Source: Desulfonatronum sp. SC1 (GTDB lineage: Bacteria > Desulfobacterota > Desulfovibrionia > Desulfovibrionales > Desulfonatronaceae). Taken from it: 64,000 bases of DNA. Position 1 is the first letter of the stretch; the number at the start of each line of letters is the position of its first letter. Below are positions 34,429 through 43,483 of this stretch, piece by piece. The notes under the pieces are model-generated. The model searched no databases. It was not told the DNA's origin and saw nothing but the letters and a program-made list of their open reading frames with translations. The DNA lies in NCBI RefSeq assembly GCF_003046795.1, contig NZ_PZKN01000016.1, forward strand, positions 1 through 64,000. Reading direction: 5' to 3'. The translations under genes and the position numbers were made by a program.

Positions 34429-36150
34429 ATGCACACACTCCCCACCTTCCCCGAAAAAACGTGGAGGTTTCGCTCCGCTTTGCCCGATCGGCATCATGTC
34501 CAAAACCTGGCCGCCAACCTGGATATTTCTCCGCTTCTGGTCACTCTTCTCTGGAGCCGCGGCGTGCGCACGGCCGAGGAAATGGATTTGTTCTTGTCTC
34601 CCGGACTGCGGCATCTGGCCCAACCGGAACAATGGTGCGGCCTGAACGCCGCCGGACAAACCATCGCCAAAGCCATCGCCCAGGGCAGGAAGCCGGCCGT
34701 CTGGGGCGACTACGACGTGGACGGCATCACCAGCACCGCGCTCCTGCTGCTTTTTTTCCAGGCCCGAGGCGTCGAAGCGGATCATCATATCCCCCATCGC
34801 CAGACCGAAGGCTACGGGTTGAACAATACCGGCATCGAGGACCTGGCCCGGCGGGGGATCGGCCTGCTGATCACCGTGGATTGCGGCATCAGCCACCTCC
34901 CGGAAGTGACCAGGGCAAAGGAACTGGGCATGACCGTGGTGATCTCCGACCACCATCTGCCCGGTCCCGACCTTCCGGCCGCGGACGCGATCATGAACCC
35001 CAAGATCGGCGACTGCCCGTGCCCCAACCTGGCCGGGGTGGGGGTGGCCTTTCTCCTGGCCGCGGTGCTCAACCGGATGCTCCCCGGCGACCCCCTGGAC
35101 ATGCGTCAATTCCTGGACTTGGTAGCCCTGGGCACGATAGCGGACATCGTCGAGCTGACCGGACAAAACCGGATACTGGCCAAGAACGGCCTGTCCATGC
35201 TCAAGGAAGGGAAACGTCCGGGCATCGTGGCCCTGAAGGAAGTCTGCGGATACAAACCGGGCGCGGTGCTGGACGAGGATCGGGTGGGGTTTGGTCTGGC
35301 CCCCCGGATCAATGCCGCCGGTCGACTGGGCCACGCCGAAACCGCCCTGCGCCTGTTACTGACCCGGGACATGACCGAGGCCAGGGAACTGGCCAAGGAA
35401 CTGGACGGCTACAACACCCACAGGCGAGGCATTGGCAAGGAAATCCAGGAAGAAGCCCTGCGCCTGGCACTGGAGCAGAAAGGCCGCTTCGGGCTGGTGC
35501 TGCACGCCCCGCACTGGCACGAGGGTGTCATCGGGATCATTGCCTCCAAGGTTGCGGAAACCCATTACCGCCCGGCCATCATCCTCACGGACCACGAATC
35601 CGGCCACCTCAAGGGGTCCGGGCGAAGCATCCCGGAATTCTCGCTCTACGAGGGACTCACGGCCTGCCAGCATCTGCTCCAGGGGTTCGGCGGCCACAGC
35701 CAGGCCGCCGGACTGCGGCTACGCCGGGACGACTTCGCTGCCTTCCAGGAAGCCTTCAATACTGTGGTAGCCCAGGCCCTGAACAATACCCCTCCCACCC
35801 CCACCCTGATCCTGGACGCTCCCCTGGGTTTCGGGGAAATCGACTACGACCTGCTCAAAGAGCTGGAACTCCTGGCTCCTTTCGGCGCGGACAACCCAAA
35901 GCCGCTGTTTCTCTCCCCCCAGGTGGTCGTGCGCAACCGCAAACCGGTGGGCGCGGATCACGTGTTCCTGGACCTGCGCGACGACGAAGCCGAGGTGACC
36001 ATGCGGGCCAAGGCCTGGAACCAGGCCGCAAACCTGCCCCGAAGCGTCACCGGAAAGTCCATGCTCCTGGCCTACACCCCGAAGTTCAACGAATTCAACG
36101 GCGTGACCAGCATCGAGCTGGCCTTGCGGGATTGGTCGGTTCAAGAGTGA
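34429..36150 (+). CDS. recJ: Single-stranded-DNA exonuclease RecJ
   Basis: This 573-residue enzyme has the DHH phosphoesterase motifs DYDVDG (94-99), VDCG (150-153) and DHH (174-176), a DHHA1 domain around residues 350-460 (GRSIPEFSLYEGL, GFGGHSQAAG) and a C-terminal OB-like domain. RecJ degrades single-stranded DNA 5' to 3' in recombination and mismatch repair. The ATG at 34429 gives the usual length; the longer open frame starts inside the HDOD gene. Confidence 0.95.
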   Translation: MHTLPTFPEKTWRFRSALPDRHHVQNLAANLDISPLLVTLLWSRGVRTAEEMDLFLSPGLRHLAQPEQWCGLNAAGQTIAKAIAQGRKPAVWGDYDVDGITSTALLLLFFQARGVEADHHIPHRQTEGYGLNNTGIEDLARRGIGLLITVDCGISHLPEVTRAKELGMTVVISDHHLPGPDLPAADAIMNPKIGDCPCPNLAGVGVAFLLAAVLNRMLPGDPLDMRQFLDLVALGTIADIVELTGQNRILAKNGLSMLKEGKRPGIVALKEVCGYKPGAVLDEDRVGFGLAPRINAAGRLGHAETALRLLLTRDMTEARELAKELDGYNTHRRGIGKEIQEEALRLALEQKGRFGLVLHAPHWHEGVIGIIASKVAETHYRPAIILTDHESGHLKGSGRSIPEFSLYEGLTACQHLLQGFGGHSQAAGLRLRRDDFAAFQEAFNTVVAQALNNTPPTPTLILDAPLGFGEIDYDLLKELELLAPFGADNPKPLFLSPQVVVRNRKPVGADHVFLDLRDDEAEVTMRAKAWNQAANLPRSVTGKSMLLAYTPKFNEFNGVTSIELALRDWSVQE

Positions 36151-36154
36151 CGCC

Positions 36155-37324
36155 GTGCACGTTCATCACCACACAACCTTGCAATCCCAGGGCGGCACGG
36201 CCCAGTTCGCCCACAACCTCATGGCCTGGCTTGCGCGGCACGACGTCACCGGCTCCCACACCTACGAGATCCAGGATAACGCCTCCACCGGACAATGCCT
36301 TTCACCCTTTGCCGTGGCCGAGCATGTCCGCAACCCAGGTAACCTCGCGGACGACACAGCCATTGTACACCTCCACGGTTCAGCCGACTGGCCGACCTGC
36401 CTGGACGGATTCGCCGCCACGTCGCACCGGCTGGTGCTGACCCTCCACGACTGTCGCCTGCTCACCGGAGGCTGCGCCTATCCCCTGCATTGCGGGGCCT
36501 GGAAAACCGGTTGCCAACAGGACTGCCCCCAAAACCTAGCCGCTCACGCCGACCACAGCCGGGCAGTATTCCGGCTGCTGGAAACGCTCCGTCCGCTGCT
36601 GATCTCCCCCTCTGCCTGGCTGAGCCGCATGGTCCGGGAAATCCATCCCCAGGCCCGAATCCACACCATCCCCAACGCCGTGCCGGAGAGCCTTGGCCCC
36701 CCGGCAAGCAAATCTTCCGAGGAAAAACGGATCGTCAAACGGGAGCTGGGCATCGACGCGGCGGGGAAAGTCGTGCTTTTCGTGGCCCATGGCGGCAAGC
36801 AGGCCATGTACAAGGGCGGGCATCTGTGGGAGCGGCTCTGGAAGCGCGTCAAGCAGGGCGAACCCCGGGCCGTGGCCGTGGCCGTGGGCGGAAATGCGAT
36901 CCACCGCAGCGGGGACTTCCTGGAGCTGCCCTATCTGGACCAGGAACGCCTCCTCCGCTGCATGGACGCCGCGGATGTGCTGGTCTATCCCAGCCTGGCG
37001 GACAACCATCCCCTGATCATTCTCGAAGCCATGTGCAGGGGCCTGCCCTGCGCGGCCTTTGCCAGCGGCGGCATTCCCGAGCAGGTCATCCATGAACAAA
37101 GCGGGTTGCTGTCGCCTCCGGGCGACATGGTCAGCCTGGCCGCCTCGGTCCTGGAGATCCTGGGCAACCCCCGCCTGGGCAGGCAGCTCGCCCAGGCGGG
37201 CCGAGACCGGTTTATCCGCCTGTTCCAAATGGACCACATGGGCCGCCGCCACCTTCGGCTTTACGCCGAATCGCCTCTATCTCGACCAGACAGGGCCGCC
37301 TCGCGTTCCAGCAACGTGGGATGA
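36155..37324 (+). CDS. GT4-type glycosyltransferase
   Basis: This 389-residue protein has the GT-B layout: an N-terminal acceptor domain (HTTLQSQGGTAQFAHNL, VLTLHDCRLLTGGC, cysteine-rich CAYPLHCGAWKTGCQQDC) and a C-terminal donor domain (VLVYPSLADNHPLIILEAM, AFASGGIPEQV). The N-terminal segment resembles GT4 enzymes of the WcaC/colanic-acid type. Sugar and acceptor cannot be told. It has a GTG start 5 bp after recJ. The 3' end overlaps the convergent protease gene by 64 bp. Confidence 0.85.
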   Translation: MHVHHHTTLQSQGGTAQFAHNLMAWLARHDVTGSHTYEIQDNASTGQCLSPFAVAEHVRNPGNLADDTAIVHLHGSADWPTCLDGFAATSHRLVLTLHDCRLLTGGCAYPLHCGAWKTGCQQDCPQNLAAHADHSRAVFRLLETLRPLLISPSAWLSRMVREIHPQARIHTIPNAVPESLGPPASKSSEEKRIVKRELGIDAAGKVVLFVAHGGKQAMYKGGHLWERLWKRVKQGEPRAVAVAVGGNAIHRSGDFLELPYLDQERLLRCMDAADVLVYPSLADNHPLIILEAMCRGLPCAAFASGGIPEQVIHEQSGLLSPPGDMVSLAASVLEILGNPRLGRQLAQAGRDRFIRLFQMDHMGRRHLRLYAESPLSRPDRAASRSSNVG

Positions 37325-38526
37325 GAGTAGTGAAAAGCGCTGTACCGGGGATGGGGGGTCAGGTTGGAGAGATTTTTTTCACTGAGCTTGCGCAGGGCGC
37401 TGATCATCGGGCCCGCGCCCAGGCCGTTTTTCCGGGCGAAGCGATCCGCCTGATATTCATGTTTGCGGGAAAGGCGATTCATCAGCGGTGAAAGCCAGAA
37501 CGTGAACAGACCGGCCAGCAGAGCAAAAAGCAGAAAGGCCGGGCCCGGGCCACTATCCGCGAAACGGAATCCAAACGCCTCGATGAACGTCGGGCTTTGC
37601 AGCAGCCAGGCCAGCAGCGCGAAGGAGGCCAGCCCGAAGCCGGCGGACAGAGTCAGCATTTTCGGAATATGGCCGAGCTTGTAGTGGCCGATTTCATGGG
37701 CCAGCACGGCTTCCAGCTCTTCCTCCGACAGCTGCTCGATCAGGGTGTCGAAGAGCACGATCCGCCGGAACCGCCCGAACCCGGTGAAAAAGGCGTTAGA
37801 ATGGCCGGACCGCTTGCTGCCGTCCATGATCTGGATGGTCTTGGCCTTGAACCCGGTCCGATCCGCCAGGGCCATCAGCCGCTGCCGCAGTTCGCCCTCC
37901 GGCAGCGGAGTCAGCGTGTTGAACCAGGGCAGGATCAGCATGGGGTAGAGGACCATCATCACCAGTTGAAAGACGAAAAAGACCACGAAGGCCCAAACCC
38001 ACCACCATGGTCCGATCCAGTCGATCAGGAACAGAATTGCGGCCAGCAGGGGCAGGGCGATGATCACGCCCAGAATCAGCCCCTTGATCTTGTCCGTGAC
38101 CCACAGCCGCAAGGTGCTGTTGTTGAATCCAAACCGTTCTTCCAGCCGAAACTGGGCATGATGGTCCAAAGGCAAACCGGGCAGGGACAACAGGATCATC
38201 ACGGCAACCAGATACAACCCTTCCCGCCAGACCGAAGCCGACAGCCCGCCGCCGAACAGATCGTACGCCCAGGGCAACATCCCGGAAAAAAGCACCACCG
38301 CCAGGACCACCGCTCCATACGCCTCCCCGAACAGCCCGAACCGGCTTTTGGCAAGGGTGTATTCCACGGACTTCCGATACGTCACCTCGTCCATCACCTC
38401 GCGCAAGGCTTTTGGCGGCGCATCCCGCCGCCTAACTTCGCGCATGTTCAAAAGAATCAGCCAGACTTCGGTGATGACCTTGGCGACCAGGGCGGCCACA
38501 ACCACGATGAGAATCAAGGTTTGCAT
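37261..38526 (-). CDS. M48 membrane metalloprotease (Ste24/CAAX-protease type)
   Basis: This 421-residue protein has several membrane segments (about 2-27, 68-90, 103-120, 150-200, 290-350) and the zinc motif HEIGH at 277-281, with a downstream Glu in NRLSRKHEYQADRFA. This is the layout of Ste24-like M48A peptidases. Bacterial members probably act in membrane protein quality control. The C-terminus ends with YSHPTLLERE, also typical. Convergent overlap with the glycosyltransferase gene. Confidence 0.92.
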   Translation of the reverse strand: MQTLILIVVVAALVAKVITEVWLILLNMREVRRRDAPPKALREVMDEVTYRKSVEYTLAKSRFGLFGEAYGAVVLAVVLFSGMLPWAYDLFGGGLSASVWREGLYLVAVMILLSLPGLPLDHHAQFRLEERFGFNNSTLRLWVTDKIKGLILGVIIALPLLAAILFLIDWIGPWWWVWAFVVFFVFQLVMMVLYPMLILPWFNTLTPLPEGELRQRLMALADRTGFKAKTIQIMDGSKRSGHSNAFFTGFGRFRRIVLFDTLIEQLSEEELEAVLAHEIGHYKLGHIPKMLTLSAGFGLASFALLAWLLQSPTFIEAFGFRFADSGPGPAFLLFALLAGLFTFWLSPLMNRLSRKHEYQADRFARKNGLGAGPMISALRKLSEKNLSNLTPHPRYSAFHYSHPTLLEREAALSGRDRGDSA

Positions 38527-38566
38527 ATTTTTTCAAACTTACATCAGGAGTTACAGTTATATATAA

Positions 38567-40459
38567 TTATTTGTCGTTTTTCGCTTCGTGAACGACAGCC
38601 CCAAAACGCGACGGGTCCAATTCCTGTTGCAGAACTTCCGTGCTTACCCGCAACGCGTCTTCCATATCCCGAACCCGATCCAGCAACTCCTCGACATCCT
38701 GGCGCACCCGGCGCAGGGATTCGGTTTCCGCCGGAGCGTCCAGGGCCTGGACTAGTTGTTCCGGCGGGGGCAGATCGCCGGAGCGGGTCAAGGCGACGGA
38801 AACGAGCAGGTATCCTGGAAAAAGGCTGATCAGGAACACCGCCATAGCGGTCAGATAGAAATCAAAGGGCAGCCAGTCCCCGGCCAACCAGCCGGAAACC
38901 AAGCGCAGGGCGGCATGGCCAAAGACCAGCACTGGCAGAAGATTGCCTGCCAGGGTGTGCGCGAGGCCCAGGCGCCGGGCCGCCAGTTGGCCGGCACTGG
39001 CGAGCACGGCCTGTTCCAGACGCTCCTGAAAGAATTCCCGGGTGCGCTGATCCTGCTCGGAATGTTCCGACGTCCGGGGTAGCACGCCTTGGGAGCGCAG
39101 CACGTTCAGGCTTTGATGCAGAAGCCGGGTCGCCCAAAGCGCTTGCTCCGCTTCAGGAGTTGAAGCCGGTGGCTCAAAAGCTGATGGTTTCGCGCCGTCC
39201 AGCCGATCCAATCCGAGGTCTTGCAAGGTTCTTCGCGAATCCTGGACGATATCGGTCAACCGGCGTTCCTCTTCAGCGGAAAACCCTTGCAGGATGGTCC
39301 GTACGGGCAAAATCCCCTGCCAGGCGGCCTTTGCCGCGTGCCACCCGGCCCGGAGCATCCTGGTCAGGGACGGCCCGCCCGCGGACATCCTGGCCAGATG
39401 GTAGGCCAGGCCGGAAAAGGCCAGCCGCCCGCGCACCCAGACCGGCAGGGCCAAAAAGCCGCCCACACGGCCCGGAGCGGCCCGCCAGGCCTGTTCCCGA
39501 ATGATCCGGCGCAGCATGTCTTGGCTGTGGGGCGTGGACAGGGCCTTGAGGAAAATTCCGCGCACTCGTCCGTCCAACTCCTGCTCATGGGCCGACAAGG
39601 TCCGGTGCAGGCTTTCCAGGTCTTGGCGGACCGAAACGGAAAGGGCATGGCGGACCTGATTGAAGACGTCCTCGGTTCGCAAGGCCTGGACCTGCTCCTT
39701 GGCCCGGTGGGCGAACAGGGCGGCGCGCAACCGTTCGAACCGCTCGTTCAATCCATCTTCTCCGTTTTGCGCCACAACCGCGCTGACCGCGAAAAAACCG
39801 CCCTGGTCCACGTCAAAACCCAAATCCCGAACCCGGCCCAGAAAATCCGCGCACACGGCCTCCCGGTCTTGGTCCGGAATCTGGTCCAGCTTGTTCAGGA
39901 CGAAAAACCAGCGCTTGCGGGCCGCCCAGCGACGGACTTCATCTTGGATGCTGAAATTGGCCCTCTTGTCCGGACTGCCTACGTAAACCACAATGTCCGC
40001 CCGCTCCACCAATCGACGGGTGCGCTCTAGATGCACGGACTCCGTACTGTCCACATCCGGCGCGTCAATCAGGGCCGTTCCGGACAAGCGGTGATCGGTG
40101 ATCACCACGTCCGCTTCGTCGAGAAATGTAAGATGCTGTTTATCCGCCGGGGCCACCGCGACATGGGCGCGGGTGGTCTTGGGACGAATAGTGGCCGAGG
40201 TTGGACTGAGGCCGGGCTTACCCAGCAGGGCGTTGAATAGCTCGGACTTGCCCACTCCGGTCCCACCCAAGAGCACGATGACGACCGGGCGGCCAAGACC
40301 GACATCCAAGCCTGTCCGGTCATCCAGAACGCCCAGAACCCGCTCCAGGCGCAGGGCCATGGCCTGGGCCGCGGGCAGGCGGTCGAAGCGCCGCGCCTTC
40401 TGGATCAATTCTTCAATCCTGGCGGTTATGCGATGGGGAAAAAATCGCGGAGCGGTCAT
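38567..40459 (-). CDS. Dynamin-like GTPase, membrane-anchored (second of a pair)
   Basis: This 630-residue protein has a GTPase domain with P-loop GGTGVGKS at 65-72, G3 IDAPDVDS and G4 NKLD. A long helical middle region follows, and a pair of C-terminal hydrophobic segments (NLLPVLVFGHAALRLV; TAMAVFLISLFPGYLLVSVAL). This layout resembles bacterial dynamin-like or EngA/YfjP-type membrane GTPases. It could shape or guard the membrane; no function is established. It overlaps the preceding GTPase gene by ATGA, so the two are very probably made as a pair. Confidence 0.75.
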   Translation of the reverse strand: MTAPRFFPHRITARIEELIQKARRFDRLPAAQAMALRLERVLGVLDDRTGLDVGLGRPVVIVLLGGTGVGKSELFNALLGKPGLSPTSATIRPKTTRAHVAVAPADKQHLTFLDEADVVITDHRLSGTALIDAPDVDSTESVHLERTRRLVERADIVVYVGSPDKRANFSIQDEVRRWAARKRWFFVLNKLDQIPDQDREAVCADFLGRVRDLGFDVDQGGFFAVSAVVAQNGEDGLNERFERLRAALFAHRAKEQVQALRTEDVFNQVRHALSVSVRQDLESLHRTLSAHEQELDGRVRGIFLKALSTPHSQDMLRRIIREQAWRAAPGRVGGFLALPVWVRGRLAFSGLAYHLARMSAGGPSLTRMLRAGWHAAKAAWQGILPVRTILQGFSAEEERRLTDIVQDSRRTLQDLGLDRLDGAKPSAFEPPASTPEAEQALWATRLLHQSLNVLRSQGVLPRTSEHSEQDQRTREFFQERLEQAVLASAGQLAARRLGLAHTLAGNLLPVLVFGHAALRLVSGWLAGDWLPFDFYLTAMAVFLISLFPGYLLVSVALTRSGDLPPPEQLVQALDAPAETESLRRVRQDVEELLDRVRDMEDALRVSTEVLQQELDPSRFGAVVHEAKNDK

Positions 40460-42309
40460 GAGTGGACTCCTGAACCACTTTGTTTAGGCCACCTTGTCCG
40501 AATCGCCTCCACCGCGGCCAAGCAGGCCACAGGGTCGGCCTCATCCAAGGCGCGAATCCGTTTTCGCCAGTTTCTCCCAAAAAGTGGCTCCGCAAGATAC
40601 TCACGCAAATGCGCCTCCAGTTCGTCCCGACGCTGGGCCCGCCATTTGGCATCGGCCTTTTCCAGGATATCCTTGAGTTTGAGTTCCTCGAACATTTTCA
40701 ACACCGTTCCCGCGCCCAGACTCCCGGCTCCGGCGGCCCCGGCCACCCCAAGCTGGCCCACCGCGCCGAATACCCCTCCGGACACGGCCAAATCCAAAAC
40801 CAGGGCCGCGCCGCCCAGTAACACCAGCATTTCCGACAACGTCCCCACCAGGGAGCCGTACCAGGGATGCTGTCGCGACCAATTCCGCACGTCGGCCCGC
40901 AGCGCTTCCTTCCAGTCGTCGCGCACCGGGGGGGGCTCATGCTCCTGAAGATGCCGGGTCGCTTCCCGGCATCTTTCAGCGGAAAACAATGTAGTCTCCG
41001 AGGAATTATCCCGCCGCCACGCCTCCAGGAGCACGACCACGGCTTCTTCCAATCGTCGCCGCTCCAGTTCCCGGCGATCCCGCAGCACGGCCCTTCGCTC
41101 GGTATCGCGAAATCTCGCGAATAACCCGCGCAAGGACAACAGCATGCCCGCGGCCCGGGCAACGGGCAGGGTGACCATCCGCAGCCACCCCGGACGACTT
41201 TCCTTGACCACGTCGATGATCAGCTCCACCAGTTCCCCGGCGGGAAACTGGGACCCGGCGATCCGTTCGCTGACCTCGACGATTCGCCGATCCGCGACAA
41301 CCAATCGCTGGGTCAGCGACTCACGCAGGTCATGAGCTTCCCTTGCCACGGCCCCGGCAGAGGTCAATACTTGGTCCACGACCTCCAAAAGGTTGGACCA
41401 GTACACCTCAACGGCGTCTTGGCCCTTGATTAAGAACCAAAAATCCGGACCATTCGGGTTCAGCGGCCGGATATCCTCCAACTTCGGAGAAACGTCGCGC
41501 GGGGCATAGTACACCGCCGCCTGTTCCAGAAACGCGCCGATCCGCCGTCCATCCCATCGCAAATCCTGAAATTCCGGAGTCTGTCGGACATGCTTCAACA
41601 CATCCTCCCAGATGTCCCGGGCCACTTCAGCCTCGTTGGGAGTGGACAGTTTGGTAATCACGTAGACCAGATGCCCGGCCCGTCTGGCCACGGCTCGGAG
41701 CTGCTCCATCACCGCGGCGTCCTTGTAGGCTTCGGGATAGACCATGAATATCACGGTCTCCGCCCGCCCGAGCATGGCTTCGGCCCGGGTCCGATTGCTC
41801 TGCTCCACGGTATTAAAGTCCGGTACGTCCACCAGGACCATCCAGGCTGACTCCGATTGCCGATCCGCTTGGTCATCCCGGTAATATTGAAAATAAAGGT
41901 TCTTCCCCGGTCGTCGTCCGTCCCGGAGCATGTCCATTTCCTGCAATGGATACAGCTCGTAGCCGGGAAAGATTTCTCCCAGGTCCAGAACGTCACGCAA
42001 GGGCTCCGGCACGGCAGCGGCGGGATTGGAGGTCATGGGCCGCCTCGTTTCACCGGCAGGAACGGGAATGCCGGTCAGTAGCCGAAAGACCGTGCTTTTC
42101 CCGGCCCCACTAGGACCGAAAAGTACACAGACCAAACAAATCCGTCCCTCATGGGCGATTATCCGCACCGGCTTGCCCACCAACTCGGACCATCCAGGCA
42201 GGTCGTTCAGTTCGCCATCATCCCGGTCCAAAGCCCGATGCAGCCTGGGCACCCATTCCAGAAGGCGGCTGATTTGTTGAATGATTGACGAAAAGTCGAT
42301 TTTAGGCAT
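40456..42309 (-). CDS. Dynamin-like GTPase (first of a pair)
   Basis: This 617-residue protein has P-loop GPSGAGKS at residues 65-72, the same position as in its downstream neighbour, G3 LVDVPDFNT and G4 TKLS. The C-terminal part carries a Gly/Ala-rich hydrophobic hairpin (about 470-525) that may dip into a membrane, then a charged tail. The two proteins share layout but little sequence, as in known heteromeric bacterial dynamin pairs. It starts the two-gene minus-strand operon next to an AT-rich gap. Confidence 0.75.
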   Translation of the reverse strand: MPKIDFSSIIQQISRLLEWVPRLHRALDRDDGELNDLPGWSELVGKPVRIIAHEGRICLVCVLFGPSGAGKSTVFRLLTGIPVPAGETRRPMTSNPAAAVPEPLRDVLDLGEIFPGYELYPLQEMDMLRDGRRPGKNLYFQYYRDDQADRQSESAWMVLVDVPDFNTVEQSNRTRAEAMLGRAETVIFMVYPEAYKDAAVMEQLRAVARRAGHLVYVITKLSTPNEAEVARDIWEDVLKHVRQTPEFQDLRWDGRRIGAFLEQAAVYYAPRDVSPKLEDIRPLNPNGPDFWFLIKGQDAVEVYWSNLLEVVDQVLTSAGAVAREAHDLRESLTQRLVVADRRIVEVSERIAGSQFPAGELVELIIDVVKESRPGWLRMVTLPVARAAGMLLSLRGLFARFRDTERRAVLRDRRELERRRLEEAVVVLLEAWRRDNSSETTLFSAERCREATRHLQEHEPPPVRDDWKEALRADVRNWSRQHPWYGSLVGTLSEMLVLLGGAALVLDLAVSGGVFGAVGQLGVAGAAGAGSLGAGTVLKMFEELKLKDILEKADAKWRAQRRDELEAHLREYLAEPLFGRNWRKRIRALDEADPVACLAAVEAIRTRWPKQSGSGVHS

Positions 42310-42756
42310 GGATTATTTAGTGGATGGCGCAATATCGGATCAAAAATCGCAAAAGGAGCGAGAAAATGGAGCAAGGCTGCACTTCCGTGCTTGTTGATCT
42401 TGAAATTCAAGCTTGATAATTTTGTAATTTTTTGTCAATAAATCCAAAATTGAACTCCTCGTGGAGTTAATCGCTATTTTTGATATCTTCCCACAATATT
42501 GCTATTATATTTGAAAGGTGAAAAAGTATTCTTTGTAAAATTCCGCTTGTGACATCTATTTTACTCTTATATTTATTTACTTTATATTTCACTTCCAAAA
42601 TATATTTCACTACAAATCTGCATCCATACTGTATTCTTCATAAAATCAATTCTTTCAAAATATATATTACATCGGAAAAGTTTTTTTAATATTTTTGCAA
42701 AGCAATTCTACTTTTTACATATTTAGAATTTTAAAATAATATTAGGAATAACTATA
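42310..42756. promoter_or_regulatory. AT-rich intergenic region
   Basis: These 447 bp are much richer in A and T than the rest of the window and hold no long ORF. They should contain the promoters for the leftward GTPase pair and the rightward PilZ gene. A small hairpin (AACTCC-TCGT-GGAGTT, 42453-42468) and an imperfect tandem repeat (TATATTTCACTTCCAAAA at 42583-42600, then a variant) are visible. I looked for DnaA boxes (TTATNCACA) and found none that match. Confidence 0.5.
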
Positions 42757-42849
42757 ATGAGTGAAATTAATTCAAAAAAAAAAATAAGCAAAAACTTATC
42801 CAACCTATTAAGCCGCTTCCCATTCTGGAATGCGGATACAACCTATTAA
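42757..42849 (+). other. Out-of-frame 5' segment of the PilZ gene, ending after an A11 tract
   Basis: ATG at 42757 (AGGA upstream) opens a 30-codon frame that passes through 11 consecutive A (42774-42784) and stops at TAA, overlapping the PilZ ATG (TAATG). If one A is added to the tract, the frame joins the PilZ frame. The joined sequence then reads ...IKPLPILECGYNLLMRVGERL, which looks like the natural N-terminus of a YcgR-type protein. It could instead be a real leader peptide coupled to PilZ. Confidence 0.55.
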
Positions 42850-43469
42850 TGCGCGTAGGAGAGCGGCTTCATATAAAAATATGTAGTACAGGTGAGCGAT
42901 TGTGGGGCGAATTAGTTGGATTTAAACAGGGTGAATTTCTTCTTGTTTGGTTGCATAATCTGATAACAAAACATAAAATTGTTACTGAAAATAACACTGT
43001 TACTGTAAGAGGAATGAATGTTGATTATCAGCTATGCGGATTCAAAACTACAGTATCTAAAATAATTATTAAACCTTATCCTCTTGTTTTTTTAAAATTC
43101 CCATCTTTTTTTGAGAAACTACACCTGAGACGTCACGACAGAATGGACTGCTTCCTCCCTGCTCAGATGTTACTCGATGGAAACGAATACAAAACCATGA
43201 TCGTTAACCTTTCACAAGGTGGAGCGCGAATCGTTCTGGATCTGAATAATTCAGACATTTCCCCGGATCAATGCGAGGGACGCGAAGTATATCTTGTTTT
43301 CAAAACCGCAAATAATGACAAAGAGGTGTATGCTAAATCCTTCGTTCGCAGTGCCAATAACGAAGCAAGAATGGCCCTCGGACTTGAATTTATCGAACTT
43401 ATCGGCGAATCACATGCAATTATCGATGAGTATGTCTCCAGCATCAAGGAATATTCCACCTTTAAATAG
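42849..43469 (+). CDS. PilZ-domain protein (YcgR-like), c-di-GMP binding
   Basis: The protein has 206 residues from this ATG. The first part (RVGERLHIKICSTGERLWGELV) resembles the YcgR_N domain. The PilZ domain starts near residue 97 with RRHDR (the RxxxR c-di-GMP site, here RRHDRMDC) and continues with NLSQGGARI (D/NxSxxG, residues about 119-124). PilZ proteins adjust motility or other output when c-di-GMP rises. This ATG has a poor ribosome site and leaves the first domain short; the real start is probably 42757 with a frameshift. Codon use is AT-rich. It is followed 14 bp later by a degenerate EAL-HDOD gene, so the two likely work together. Confidence 0.85.
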   Translation: MRVGERLHIKICSTGERLWGELVGFKQGEFLLVWLHNLITKHKIVTENNTVTVRGMNVDYQLCGFKTTVSKIIIKPYPLVFLKFPSFFEKLHLRRHDRMDCFLPAQMLLDGNEYKTMIVNLSQGGARIVLDLNNSDISPDQCEGREVYLVFKTANNDKEVYAKSFVRSANNEARMALGLEFIELIGESHAIIDEYVSSIKEYSTFK

Positions 43470-43483
43470 GAATTTCAAAACCA

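Noticed and set aside
42310-42756. Replication origin in the AT-rich gap
   Set aside because: I found no DnaA-box match, no regular 13-mers and no dnaA nearby. AT-richness alone is not enough.
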